Positions 40,616 through 49,590 of a stretch of DNA of 64,000 nt are shown piece by piece. Position numbers and translations under genes: made by a program. The notes under the pieces are model-generated. The model was not told the origin of the DNA, ran no database searches, and saw only the letters and a list, made by a program, of their open reading frames with translations. The stretch is from Betaproteobacteria bacterium. GTDB taxonomy: Bacteria; Pseudomonadota; Gammaproteobacteria; Burkholderiales; Burkholderiaceae_C. The stretch is taken from contig CANGHH010000009.1 of NCBI GenBank assembly GCA_947453725.1, positions 62,001 through 126,000 of the forward strand, read 5' to 3'. Each line of letters opens with the position of its first letter. Within the stretch, counting starts at the first letter, position 1.

Positions 40616-41389
40616 ATGAGCCACGACTTCATACTCGAAACGCGCGCACTGACCAAGGAGTTCAAGGGCTTTGTCGCCGTGAACAAGGTCGATCTGCAGG
40701 TTCGTCGCGGCAGCATCCACGCGCTGATCGGCCCCAACGGCGCCGGCAAGACGACCTGTTTCAACCTGCTGACGAAGTTCCTCACGCCCACCGCAGGCCA
40801 GATCCTCTTCGACGGCACCGACATCACCGCCGAGACGCCGGCTCACATCGCGCGGCGCGGCGTCATCCGGTCGTTCCAGATCTCGTCGGTCTTCCCGCAC
40901 CTGAGCGTGCTGGAAAACGTTCGCGTGGCGCTGCAGCGGAAACTGAACAACTCTTTCCAGTTCTGGCGCAGCGAGCGTGAACTCAGCCGGCTGAACCCAC
41001 TCGCCATCGAACTGCTGCGCGAGGTCGACCTGGAAAAGTACGCCGACCTGACCGCGGTGGAATTGAGCTACGGCCGCAAGCGCGCGCTGGAGATCGCGAC
41101 CACGCTGGCGATGGCGCCGCAGCTGATGCTGCTCGACGAGCCGACGCAGGGCATGGGCCTGGAAGACGTCGACCGCATCCGCATGCTGATCAAGAAGGTC
41201 TCGGTGGGCCGCACCGTGCTGATGGTCGAACACAACATGAGCGTGGTCAGCAGCATCGCCGACACCATCACCGTGCTGCAGCGTGGCGCCACGCTGGCCG
41301 AAGGGCCCTATGAGGTGGTCAGCAAGAACCCGGCCGTGATCGAGGCCTACATGGGCAGCGCGAACACTGAATTGCAAGGTGCACACTGA
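40616..41389 (+). CDS. livG: Branched-chain amino acid-type ABC transporter ATPase (LivG)
   Basis: A 257-residue ATPase: Walker A GPNGAGKTT, signature region VELSYGRKRALEIATTLAM, Walker B LMLLDEPTQGMG and switch LMVEHNMSVV. The LivG-type insert after Walker A (AHIARRGVIRSFQISSVFPH) is clear. First gene of a five-gene transporter unit; its last base is shared with the start of the next gene. The ligand of the whole system may be an amino acid, amide or aromatic acid. Confidence 0.92.
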   Translation: MSHDFILETRALTKEFKGFVAVNKVDLQVRRGSIHALIGPNGAGKTTCFNLLTKFLTPTAGQILFDGTDITAETPAHIARRGVIRSFQISSVFPHLSVLENVRVALQRKLNNSFQFWRSERELSRLNPLAIELLREVDLEKYADLTAVELSYGRKRALEIATTLAMAPQLMLLDEPTQGMGLEDVDRIRMLIKKVSVGRTVLMVEHNMSVVSSIADTITVLQRGATLAEGPYEVVSKNPAVIEAYMGSANTELQGAH

Positions 41390-42090
41390 TGCCGCGCTTC
41401 CTCGAGGTCAGCGACCTGCACGGTTGGTATGGCGAAAGCCATGTGCTGCACGGCATCAACTTCCACGTCGACGAAGGTGAAGTCGTCACGCTGCTGGGCC
41501 GCAACGGCGCCGGCCGGACCAGCACGCTGCGCGCCATCATGGGCTTGATCGGCAGCCGCAAGGGCAGCATCAAGGTCAAAGGTCAAGAGACGGTCAACAT
41601 GGCCACCCACCGCATCGCGCGGCTGGGCATCGGCTATTGCCCGGAAGAGCGCGGCATCTTCAGCAGCCTGAGCGCCGAAGAGAACCTGATGCTGCCGCCG
41701 CAGCTGGCCGCCGGCGGCATGCGCGTCGACGACATCTACGCGATGTTCCCGAACCTGAAGGAACGCGCCAGCAGCCAGGGCACGCGGCTGTCCGGTGGTG
41801 AGCAGCAGATGCTGGCTGTCGCGCGCATCCTGCGCACCGGCGCCCGGCTGCTGCTGCTCGACGAGATCTCCGAAGGCCTGGCCCCGGTGATCGTCCAGAA
41901 GCTGGCCGAGATGGTCGTCGCCTTGCGCAAGCAGGGCTACACCATCGTGATGGTCGAACAGAATTTCCGCTTCGCCGCGCCGCTGGCCGACCGCTTCCTG
42001 GTGGTCGAACACGGCGAAGTCATCCAGCAGTTCACGCAGGCCGAACTGCCGGCCCGCATGGAACGGCTGCACGAATACCTGGGCGTGTGA
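41389..42090 (+). CDS. livF: Branched-chain amino acid-type ABC transporter ATPase (LivF), Walker A Lys to Arg
   Basis: A 233-residue LivF-type ATPase with signature LSGGEQQMLAVARIL, Walker B LLLLDEISEGLAP and VMVEQNFRFA. The Walker A reads GRNGAGRTS: the phosphate-binding lysine is replaced by arginine (codon CGG, 41515-41517). In most ATPases this abolishes hydrolysis; since LivG keeps an intact site, the pair may work with one full catalytic site. The change may be a lineage trait rather than a defect, as the rest of the protein is intact. Confidence 0.92.
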   Translation: MPRFLEVSDLHGWYGESHVLHGINFHVDEGEVVTLLGRNGAGRTSTLRAIMGLIGSRKGSIKVKGQETVNMATHRIARLGIGYCPEERGIFSSLSAEENLMLPPQLAAGGMRVDDIYAMFPNLKERASSQGTRLSGGEQQMLAVARILRTGARLLLLDEISEGLAPVIVQKLAEMVVALRKQGYTIVMVEQNFRFAAPLADRFLVVEHGEVIQQFTQAELPARMERLHEYLGV

Positions 42091-42152
42091 CCGCACGCTC
42101 ACGCGCACGGCTGTACCCGGAACCCCCCGCTTTTTCCCTTTCAGGAGACACC

Positions 42153-43367
42153 ATGAAACTCAAGAAAATCTCTGCCGCCTGCACCCTGGCGGTGACCGCG
42201 ATGGTGGCCGGCGTCGCGCCCGCGCAAGCCCAGATCTCGGGCGACGTGATCAAGATCGGCATCATCACCGACATGTCGGGCCTGTATTCCGACATCGACG
42301 GCCAGGGCGGCGTCGAGGCCATCAAGATGGCGGTGGCCGACCTGGGCGGCATGGTCAACGGCAAGAAGATCGAGGTGCTCTATGCCGACCACCAGAACAA
42401 GCCCGACGTGGCCGCCACCAAGGCCCGCGAGTGGTTCGACACGCAAGGCGTGGACATGATCATCGGCGGCACCAATTCGGGCACCAGCCTGTCGATGGCC
42501 AAGGTCGCCGCCGAGAAGAAGAAGCTGTTCATCAGCATCGGTGCGGCCACCTCGGCGCTGACCAACGAGCAGTGCAACCCCTACACCCTGCACTGGGCCT
42601 ACGACACCGTGGCGCTGGCCAAGGGCACCGGCAACGCGGTGGTCAAGAGCGGCGGCAAGAGCTGGTACTTCCTGCAGGCCGACTACGCCTTCGGCGCGCA
42701 GTTGCAGGCCGATACCGCCGCCGTCGTGAAGGCCGCAGGCGGCACCGTGATCGGCACCGTCAAGCACCCGCTGTCGGCCAGCGATTTCAGCTCCTTCCTG
42801 CTTCAGGCGCAAGGCAGCAAGGCGCAGATCCTGGGCCTGGCCAATGCCGGTGGCGACACCATCAACAGCATCAAGGCGGCCAACGAATTCGGCGTCACCA
42901 AGACCATGAAGATGGCCGGTCTGCTGGTCTTCATCAACGACATCCACAGCCTGGGTCTGAAGACCACGCAGGGCATGGTCCTGACCGACAGCTGGTACTG
43001 GAACAAGGACGCCGAAACGCGCGCCTGGAGCCGCAAGTTCTTCGAGAAGATGAAGCGCATGCCCTCGTCCGTCCAGGCCGGCGACTACTCGGCCACGCTG
43101 CAGTTCCTGAACGCCGTCAAGGCCACCGGCAGCGACGATCCCGACAAGGTGCTGGCGCAGCTGAAGAAGACCAAGATCAACGACGTCTTCACCAAGGGCG
43201 GCTTCATCCGCGCCGACGGCAGCATGATCCACGACATGTACCTGATGCAGGTCAAGGCGCCCGACAAGTCGGTCGAGCCCTGGGACTACTACGACGTGGT
43301 GCAGACCTTCAAGGGCGAAGAAGCCTGGACGACGAAAGCCGAGTCCAAGTGCGTCGCCTGGAAATGA
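42153..43367 (+). CDS. Branched-chain amino acid-type ABC transporter substrate-binding protein
   Basis: A 404-residue periplasmic protein: signal peptide (LAVTAMVAGVAPAQAQ), then IKIGIITDMSGLYSDIDGQG and the two-lobed LivK/peripla_BP_6 fold (IIGGTNSGTSLSMAKVAAEK, YFLQADYAFGAQLQ). AGGAGA precedes the ATG by five bases. Members of this subgroup often bind ligands other than leucine (aromatics, short amides), so 'branched-chain amino acid' is a family label only. Confidence 0.92.
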   Translation: MKLKKISAACTLAVTAMVAGVAPAQAQISGDVIKIGIITDMSGLYSDIDGQGGVEAIKMAVADLGGMVNGKKIEVLYADHQNKPDVAATKAREWFDTQGVDMIIGGTNSGTSLSMAKVAAEKKKLFISIGAATSALTNEQCNPYTLHWAYDTVALAKGTGNAVVKSGGKSWYFLQADYAFGAQLQADTAAVVKAAGGTVIGTVKHPLSASDFSSFLLQAQGSKAQILGLANAGGDTINSIKAANEFGVTKTMKMAGLLVFINDIHSLGLKTTQGMVLTDSWYWNKDAETRAWSRKFFEKMKRMPSSVQAGDYSATLQFLNAVKATGSDDPDKVLAQLKKTKINDVFTKGGFIRADGSMIHDMYLMQVKAPDKSVEPWDYYDVVQTFKGEEAWTTKAESKCVAWK

Positions 43368-43376
43368 CCCACCCCC

Positions 43377-43433
43377 GGAGCGGCTGCGCCGCTCCCCCTC
43401 AAGGGGGCGACCCCAGCGGCCCGGCAAAGCCGG
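43377..43433. repeat. REP-like triple palindrome, Burkholderiales type
   Basis: Three consecutive hairpins: GGAGCGGC/GCCGCTCC (43377-43395, TGC loop), CCCCCT/AGGGGG (43394-43407) and CCGGC/GCCGG (43421-43433). It fills the gap between the binding-protein and permease genes. From memory such GGAGCGGCTGCGCCGCTCC elements are common between genes in Burkholderiales. It may stabilise the upstream mRNA or attenuate the downstream genes. Confidence 0.75.
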
Positions 43434-43468
43434 TTCCGCGGCGTCCGCTTGGTTGCACCTGAGAGCGC

Positions 43469-44353
43469 ATGGAAATCTTCGGTATCCCGCTTCAAGCTTT
43501 TCTGGGCCAGCTGCTGCTGGGTCTGGTCAACGGCTCGTTCTACGCCATGCTCAGCCTGGGGCTGGCGGTCATCTTCGGCCTGCTGGGCATCGTGAACTTC
43601 GCGCACGGCGCGCTGTACATGATCGGCGCCTACGTGGCCTGGTTCCTGATGGAGAAGTTCGCGATCGGCTTCTGGTGGTCGCTGTTGCTGGCGCCGCTGC
43701 TGGTCGGCGCCCTGGGCGTGGTGGTCGAACGCACGCTGCTCCAGCGCCTGTACAAGATCGATCCGATCTACGGCCTGCTGCTGACCTTCGGCCTCGCACT
43801 GATCGCCGAGGGCATCTTCCGCGACCAGTTCGGCGTCTCGGGCCAGCAGTACGCGGTGCCCGAACTGCTGCAGGGCGCCACCAATCTGGGCTTCATGGTG
43901 TTGCCGAACTACCGTGGCTTCGTGGTCTTCGCGTCGCTGCTGGTCTGCCTGGCCACCTGGTGGATCATCGAACGCACGCGGCTGGGCAGCTACCTGCGTG
44001 CCGGCACCGAGAACCCGGCGCTGGTGCAGGCCTTCGGCGTGAATGTGCCGGTGATGGTGATGCTGACCTACGGCGCCGGCGCCGGCCTGGCCGCGCTGGC
44101 CGGCGTGCTGGCCGCACCCGTCATCCAGATCACGCCGCTGATGGGCAGCAACCTGATCATCGTGGTCTTTGCCGTGGTCGTCATCGGCGGCATGGGTTCG
44201 ATCCTGGGCAGCATCGTGACCGGGCTGGCACTGGGCCTGGTCGAAGGGCTGACGAAGGTGTTCTATCCGGAAGCCTCGAGCATCGTGGTCTTCGTGATCA
44301 TGGCCATCGTGTTGATGATCCGGCCGGCCGGTTTGTTCGGGAAAGAGAAGTAA
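43469..44353 (+). CDS. livH: Branched-chain amino acid-type ABC transporter permease (LivH)
   Basis: A 294-residue membrane protein with eight or so hydrophobic segments; LVNGSFYAMLSLGLAVIFG, GIVNFAHGALYMIGAY and GGMGSILGSIVTGLALGLVE are the LivH signatures. Its stop overlaps the start of livM (TAATG). Confidence 0.93.
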   Translation: MEIFGIPLQAFLGQLLLGLVNGSFYAMLSLGLAVIFGLLGIVNFAHGALYMIGAYVAWFLMEKFAIGFWWSLLLAPLLVGALGVVVERTLLQRLYKIDPIYGLLLTFGLALIAEGIFRDQFGVSGQQYAVPELLQGATNLGFMVLPNYRGFVVFASLLVCLATWWIIERTRLGSYLRAGTENPALVQAFGVNVPVMVMLTYGAGAGLAALAGVLAAPVIQITPLMGSNLIIVVFAVVVIGGMGSILGSIVTGLALGLVEGLTKVFYPEASSIVVFVIMAIVLMIRPAGLFGKEK

Positions 44354-45312
44354 TGAGCACCGCTTCGGAAGCCTCGCTGTTCCGCTATTCGCGCCTGGCC
44401 TGGCTGGCCGGCCTGGCGCTGCTGATCGCCGCGCCCTTCGTCGGCCTGTACCCGATCTTCGTGATGAAGGCGCTGTGCTACGCCATCTTCGCCTGCGCTT
44501 TCAACCTGCTGCTCGGCTACACCGGGTTGCTGTCCTTCGGCCACGCCGCCTACCTGGGTGCGGCGGCCTACTTCACCGGCTACCTGGTGCGCTCGGCCGG
44601 CTTCAGTCCTGAACTGGGCGTGCTGGCCGGCACGTTGGGCGCCGGCCTGATCGGCCTGCTGGTCGGGCTGATCGCCATCCGCCGCCAGGGCATCTACTTC
44701 GCGATGATCACGCTGGCGATGGCGCAGATGGTCTATTTCGTCTGGCTGCAGGCGCCCTTCACTGGCGGGGAAGACGGCTTGCAGGGCGTGCCGCGGGGCA
44801 AGCTCTTCGGCCTGATTCCGCTGCAGAACGACATCGCGATGTACTTCGTGGTGCTGGCAGTTTTCGTGGCCGTCTTCCTGGCCATCATCCGCATCGTGCA
44901 CTCGCCCTACGGCCAGGTGCTGAAGGCCATCCGCGAGAACGAGCCGCGCGCCATTTCGCTGGGCTACGACGTCGACAAGTACAAGCTGCTGGCTTTCGTG
45001 CTGTCGACCAGCCTGGCCGGCCTCGCGGGCGCCTTGAAAACACTCGTGCTGGGTTTCGCCACGCTGTCTGACGCGCACTGGTCGCTGTCGGGCGAGGTGG
45101 TGCTGATGACGCTGCTGGGCGGCATGGGCACCTTCGCCGGACCGGTGCTGGGCGCCTTCACCATCATCGGCCTGCAAGACCTGCTGGCCGACCGCGTCGG
45201 TTCCTGGGTCACGGTCATCATCGGCGTGATCTTCGTGCTCTGCGTGGTCGGCTTCCGCCGCGGTTTCGTCGGCGAGCTGTTGGCCTGGCGGCGCCAGCGC
45301 AGCGGTTCCTAG
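44353..45312 (+). CDS. livM: Branched-chain amino acid-type ABC transporter permease (LivM)
   Basis: A 319-residue membrane protein: NLLLGYTGLLSFGHAAYLG, IRRQGIYFAMITLAMAQM, AIRENEPRAISLGYDVDKYK and GGMGTFAGPVLGAF are LivM signatures. Last gene of the transporter, convergent with the histidine kinase (47 bp between). Confidence 0.93.
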   Translation: MSTASEASLFRYSRLAWLAGLALLIAAPFVGLYPIFVMKALCYAIFACAFNLLLGYTGLLSFGHAAYLGAAAYFTGYLVRSAGFSPELGVLAGTLGAGLIGLLVGLIAIRRQGIYFAMITLAMAQMVYFVWLQAPFTGGEDGLQGVPRGKLFGLIPLQNDIAMYFVVLAVFVAVFLAIIRIVHSPYGQVLKAIRENEPRAISLGYDVDKYKLLAFVLSTSLAGLAGALKTLVLGFATLSDAHWSLSGEVVLMTLLGGMGTFAGPVLGAFTIIGLQDLLADRVGSWVTVIIGVIFVLCVVGFRRGFVGELLAWRRQRSGS

Positions 45313-45359
45313 CGGTCCCCGCCAGGGCGCTCGCAGTTCCAGCGCCAGACGCGTTCCAT

Positions 45360-47345
45360 TCAAGCGCGCCAGGCGCGCAGGGCCGGCAGCGCGCGTTCGA
45401 AGTCGACGGCGCGCAGAGCGGCATCCAGTTCGGCCGCCGCTGCCGGTGGGCCCTCACGCATCGCCGGCGCCAGATTGCGGTAGGCCGCCAACGCCCGGAA
45501 GTCGCCGTCCTGCAGCAGCTGCTCCAAGGCATCGAGTTCTTCAGCGCTCATGGCCAGCGGCGTGGCGACAGCCGGCGCGGCCTCGTCCAGCAGCCGGCTG
45601 GCCAGCAGCGCAGCCACCAGCTTGTCCAGATCCTGCTGCAGCGCCTGGGCCGCGTCAGCGGTGTCGGCCTGCGACCGGCCCGTGGCGATGGCCGCGCACA
45701 AGGCCTCGGCGCAGTTCGACAGCGCCACCGCGCCGATGGCCGCTGCGGAGCCCTTGATCGAATGCGCCGCCTCGGTGGCGACCTTCAGCTCCCCGTTGGC
45801 CACCAGCGCGGCCAGCTGGATGCTGGCAGCGCGGTAGTGGTCGGCGAATTGCCGCAACACCCGCTGCAGCGCGTCGGTGCGCCCGCCGATGTTGCGCAGC
45901 GCCAGCGTCAGGTCGATGCCGGCAATGGCCGGCAGTGCTGGCTGGGCCGCGGGCGCCGGGGCGACGTCGGCGGCGACGTCGAAGCAGGCCGTGAACCAGA
46001 AGCTGCTGCCCTCACCGACTCGGCTGTAGGCGCCCACCTCGCCGCCCATCAGCCCGGCCAAGTGCTGGGTGATGGCCAGCCCCAGGCCGCTGCCACCGTG
46101 ACTGCGGGTCGGCGATGTGTCGGCCTGCACGAAGGCCGAAAAGAGTTCGCGCAGCGCCGCCGCGTCGACGCCGATGCCGGTATCGCGCACCGTGAAGCGC
46201 AGGCGCAAGGGCGGCCAGCCGCCGGCGCCGGTCGGGCTGTCGACGGGCCTGAAGGCCGGCGCCGCCGCCGCGGGGTCTGCCAGCAGCAGCTGTTCGACGA
46301 GCACCACGATGCCCCCGCGCTCGGTGAACTTGACCGCGTTGCTGAGCAGGTTCATCAGCGCCTGCGACAGCCGCCTGGCGTCGCCGATCAGCAGGTCGGG
46401 CAGGCCAGCCGCCTCGACCGTCAGCGACAGCCGCTTGGCCTTCGCAGGCTCGGCGACCAGTCGCCTGCAGCGTTGCAGCAAGTCCGACAGGGAAAAGCTG
46501 GCGCGTTCCAGTTCCAGCTGGCCGGCCTCGATCTTCGACAGGTCGAGCAGGTCGTTCAGCACCTGCATCAGGTGACCGGCCGCCGCGTCGACCTTGGACA
46601 GCCGCTCGACCGCCACCGAGTCGTCGGCGTCGCGCTGCATCAGGTGCGTCAGGCCGACGATGGCGTTCATCGGCGTGCGGATCTCATGGCTCATGTTGGC
46701 CAGGAAAGTGCTTTTGGCCCGGTTCGCGGCTTCTGCGCGGTCGCGCGCCAGCAGCAGCTCGAGGTTGACCTGCTGCAGCTCCGTCGTGCGCGCTGCCACC
46801 AGTTCTTGCAGGTGGTGGCGGTGGGTGTCCAGCTCAGCCAGCGTGCGACGCTGCTCGGTGGTGTCCTCACCGATCATCAGCAGGTGCGAGATGCGCCCGT
46901 CGGGCTGGCGTATTGGCGCCGCGCGCACCAGTTCGTCGTAACGCCGGCCGTTCTTGCCCAGGCTGCGGAACTCGCCGCTCCAGCGCTCGCCTTGCTGCAG
47001 ATGGGCCAGCATCACCTCGCGCTGGCCGCGGGGCCAAGGCTCGGGCTGCAGGTCGACGCGAAGTCGGCCGATCGATTCGGCCCGGCTGAAGCCGGTGATC
47101 GCGGTCCAGGCCTCGTTGACGTAGTCGATCGTGCCGCTGGCGTTGTCGACGATGACGATGCCCATCGGGCATTGCTCGACGGCCATCGACAGCTTGCGCA
47201 ATTCCATCTCGGTCTGTTGCGCCCGGCTGCCCGTGCTGGCGTCTTCACCCGGCGGGCGGCGGCGCAGCCGGCCGCAGACGGCGGCACAGGCCGCCAGGCT
47301 GCCGGCCCACAAGCCGGCGATCGCCAGCGCAGTCACCGACTCCAC
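45360..47345 (-). CDS. PAS-histidine kinase with C-terminal HPt domain, no receiver
   Basis: A 661-residue sensor kinase starting at GTG 47345. One N-terminal membrane helix (ALAIAGLWAGSLAACAAVCG), a PAS/PAC domain (VEQCPMGIVIVDNASGTIDY to EDTTEQRRTLAEL), a coiled coil, HisKA (STFLANMSHEIRTPMNAIVG), HATPase (ALMNLLSNAVKFTERGG, DTGIGV, GGSGLGLAI) and a C-terminal HPt domain with the phosphorylatable His in AAHSIKGSAAAIG. The receiver domain normally found between HATPase and HPt is absent. It lies 16 bases after the HD-GYP response regulator gene, its likely partner. Confidence 0.9.
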   Translation of the reverse strand: MESVTALAIAGLWAGSLAACAAVCGRLRRRPPGEDASTGSRAQQTEMELRKLSMAVEQCPMGIVIVDNASGTIDYVNEAWTAITGFSRAESIGRLRVDLQPEPWPRGQREVMLAHLQQGERWSGEFRSLGKNGRRYDELVRAAPIRQPDGRISHLLMIGEDTTEQRRTLAELDTHRHHLQELVAARTTELQQVNLELLLARDRAEAANRAKSTFLANMSHEIRTPMNAIVGLTHLMQRDADDSVAVERLSKVDAAAGHLMQVLNDLLDLSKIEAGQLELERASFSLSDLLQRCRRLVAEPAKAKRLSLTVEAAGLPDLLIGDARRLSQALMNLLSNAVKFTERGGIVVLVEQLLLADPAAAAPAFRPVDSPTGAGGWPPLRLRFTVRDTGIGVDAAALRELFSAFVQADTSPTRSHGGSGLGLAITQHLAGLMGGEVGAYSRVGEGSSFWFTACFDVAADVAPAPAAQPALPAIAGIDLTLALRNIGGRTDALQRVLRQFADHYRAASIQLAALVANGELKVATEAAHSIKGSAAAIGAVALSNCAEALCAAIATGRSQADTADAAQALQQDLDKLVAALLASRLLDEAAPAVATPLAMSAEELDALEQLLQDGDFRALAAYRNLAPAMREGPPAAAAELDAALRAVDFERALPALRAWRA

Positions 47346-47361
47346 GACGCGGCGGCCTGCT

Positions 47362-48480
47362 TCAGCCGGTCCCCGGCACCCGCCCGGCCATGCCGCCGTC
47401 GGGCAGGGCGCGGGCGATGTCGCAGTAAGTCTCGTAGTCGCCCAGGAAGGCGTCGAGCAGGTCGGGGTCGAAATGCCGGCCGCGTTGCGCGGCCATCGCG
47501 GTCCGTGCCTCGGGCATCGGGATGGCGGGCTTGTAGACGCGTCGCGAGATCATCGCGTCGAAAACGTCGGCCACCGCCATCAGGCGCGCGGCCAGCGGGA
47601 TGGCTTCGCCCGCCAGGCCGCTGGGGTAGCCGCTGCCGTTCCAGCGTTCGTGGTGGTGGCGGGTGACCTGCTTGGCGAAGGTCAGGAACTTCACCGCCTG
47701 CGGGGTGCCGGCGTCGGCCTCGGCCCGCTCGATCGCGTCGGCGCCCAGCGCAGCGTGGGTCTTCATCACCGCCCACTCGTCGGCGTCCAGCGGGCCGGGC
47801 TTCAGCAGGACGTGGTCGGGGATGCCGACCTTGCCGATGTCGTGCAGCGGGGCCGACTTGGCCATCAGCGAGATGCTGTGATCGTCCAGTTCGTGGGCGA
47901 AGCGCGGGTGCAGGCGCACGCAGCGCGCCAGCGTCTCGACGTAGCGCTGGGTGCGCAGGATGTGGTTGCCGGTTTCCTTGTCGCGCGTCTCGGCCAGACG
48001 CGCCAGCACGCGGATGGTCACGTCCTGCGCCACCATCGTCTCGGTCAGTCGCTTGGCGACTTCCAGTTCCAGCAAGGCGTTGTCGGACTGCAGGCGCACC
48101 CGCGCCCGTCGCAGTTCCAGATGGGTGTGGACGCGGGCCAGCATGATGGCCTGGCGCAAGGGCTTGGTGATGTAGTCCACAGCGCCCATCGCCAGGCCGC
48201 GCTGTTCATCGCCCTCGCTGTTCATCGCGGTGACGAAGATGACCGGGATGTCGCGGGTGCGCCGCTCGCTGCGCAGGCGCTCCAGCACTTCGTAGCCCGA
48301 CATCTGCGGCATCATCACGTCGAGCAGGATCAGGTCGGGCAGCGGCTCGAGTTGCGCCAGTTGCAGGGCCCGCGAGCCCGATTGGGCGGCCCCCACCCGG
48401 TAGTGGTCGCTCAACACCTCGCCCAGGACCATCAGGTTCTCGGGGTTGTCGTCGACGATCAGGATGGTGGCTTGCGGCAT
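47362..48480 (-). CDS. Response regulator with HD-GYP c-di-GMP phosphodiesterase domain
   Basis: A 372-residue protein. Receiver domain at residues 1-125 (ILIVDDNPENLMVLGE with phosphoacceptor in LILLDVMMPQMSGYE, lysine in DYITKPL), a helical linker, then an intact HD-GYP domain (LHDIGKVGIPD, HHHERWNGSGYP). It probably degrades cyclic di-GMP when phosphorylated. The ATG at 48480 (MPQATILIVDD) is the domain start; the open frame upstream has no family similarity. Confidence 0.93.
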   Translation of the reverse strand: MPQATILIVDDNPENLMVLGEVLSDHYRVGAAQSGSRALQLAQLEPLPDLILLDVMMPQMSGYEVLERLRSERRTRDIPVIFVTAMNSEGDEQRGLAMGAVDYITKPLRQAIMLARVHTHLELRRARVRLQSDNALLELEVAKRLTETMVAQDVTIRVLARLAETRDKETGNHILRTQRYVETLARCVRLHPRFAHELDDHSISLMAKSAPLHDIGKVGIPDHVLLKPGPLDADEWAVMKTHAALGADAIERAEADAGTPQAVKFLTFAKQVTRHHHERWNGSGYPSGLAGEAIPLAARLMAVADVFDAMISRRVYKPAIPMPEARTAMAAQRGRHFDPDLLDAFLGDYETYCDIARALPDGGMAGRVPGTG

Positions 48481-48808
48481 GGGCACGGCCTGTGGTGCGC
48501 GTGAAATGGCTGGTCGGAGTATGGACCATCGACCCTGGCGCTTGAGCGCTGACCTTCCCGGTGCCTGCGGCTCAATTTTGCCGAACGGCGGTTGGAATGC
48601 CGGATCATGAGCCGTCACCCCCTGACGCTGTGGATGCCGGAGGCCAGGGCCTTGCAGTGGCCAAGGGCCGTGCGACGAAGGCCAGGGTTACCCGGATGAG
48701 CCGACCGCTGCCGGCTGCCGAGTTGCCGGCCTTCGAGCTGCGCTGGAAGGCGCTGCCGACGGCGCGCTGGCTGGTCGCCCCCCAGCCGGCATAGGCCCGA
48801 CCCGATGG
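48481..48808. other. 328 bases with no supported gene
   Basis: Two very short plus-strand frames start with MSRHPLT (48607) and MSRPLPA (48696), 30 and 32 codons, the second beginning at the stop of the first (ATGA). Their codon bias is not distinctive and I do not call them genes. The region must contain the promoter of the HD-GYP gene; no clear -35/-10 pair or -24/-12 element was seen. Confidence 0.4.
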
Positions 48809-49429
48809 CTAGGAGCGCTTGCCGAACAGGCCGGCCAGCCAGCCCTTGAACACGGTCCACATGAGGGCCAGGGCGTTGAGTTCCTTGACCGGCGCCGCTG
48901 GCGCTGCCGGCGCGGCCAGCACGTCGGCGGCCGAATGGGGCGCTACGGCGGCGTCGGCCTGGGATGCCGCCGGCACGGCTGCCGCCGCGGCGCGAAAGTT
49001 GTCGGCGAACTGGGCCAGCATGGCGTCGGACACCGGCACCAGCAGCCGGCTGCCGAACTGCGCCAGCTTGCCACTGACGATGATCGTCGCCTGCCCGACC
49101 AGCACCGACTGGCCCGCCGTTTCACCGGCCTCCAGGTGCGCGGTCAGCTGCATCGAGGCCGACGAACCGGCCTTGTCGGCCCCCTTGCCCAGCATCTTCA
49201 GCGAACGGGCATCGGCGTCGAGGCCCTGCAGTTCGATGTCGCCGCCGAAGCTCATCACGGCCGGGCCCACCTTGCTCTTGACGGTGCCCTTGAAGTGGCT
49301 GTCGTCCAGCTGTTCGGTGATCTGTGCGCCGGGCATGCAGGCGGCGACGGCGCGGATGTCGCGCAGCACGGCCCAGCCCTGTTCCAGGCTGGCGGCGATC
49401 GGGTAGCGCTTGTCGAGTTTGACTTCCAT
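48809..49429 (-). CDS. CoxG-like SRPBCC protein
   Basis: A 206-residue protein of the carbon monoxide dehydrogenase subunit G (CoxG) family: VKLDKRYPIAASLEQGWAVL, VAACMPGAQITE, FKGTVKSKVGPAVMSFGG and LAQFGSRLLVPVSDAMLAQF are typical. An Ala-rich linker leads to a C-terminal hydrophobic, amphipathic segment (ALMWTVFKGWLAGLFGKR) that may attach it to the membrane, as for CoxG. No CO dehydrogenase or molybdenum hydroxylase gene is in the window. Confidence 0.88.
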   Translation of the reverse strand: MEVKLDKRYPIAASLEQGWAVLRDIRAVAACMPGAQITEQLDDSHFKGTVKSKVGPAVMSFGGDIELQGLDADARSLKMLGKGADKAGSSASMQLTAHLEAGETAGQSVLVGQATIIVSGKLAQFGSRLLVPVSDAMLAQFADNFRAAAAAVPAASQADAAVAPHSAADVLAAPAAPAAPVKELNALALMWTVFKGWLAGLFGKRS

Positions 49430-49590
49430 GGGGTTTCCGGTTTTTTGGGTGGCGGGCCGATCAGGCCGGTCAAGCCAGGCGCTGGCACCCGCGGTGCAGC
49501 GTGGCCCGGTACTTGTCGGCGTCGATGGGTGGGGTGAGGCAGTCGTTCATGCCGGCATCCCGCGCAGCGCCCCGCTCGCTGACCGGGGCT

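Noticed and set aside
48607..48794. Two overlapping short plus-strand frames (30 and 32 codons)
   Set aside because: No ribosome-binding site, no conserved features and neutral codon use; compatible with chance in G+C-rich DNA.
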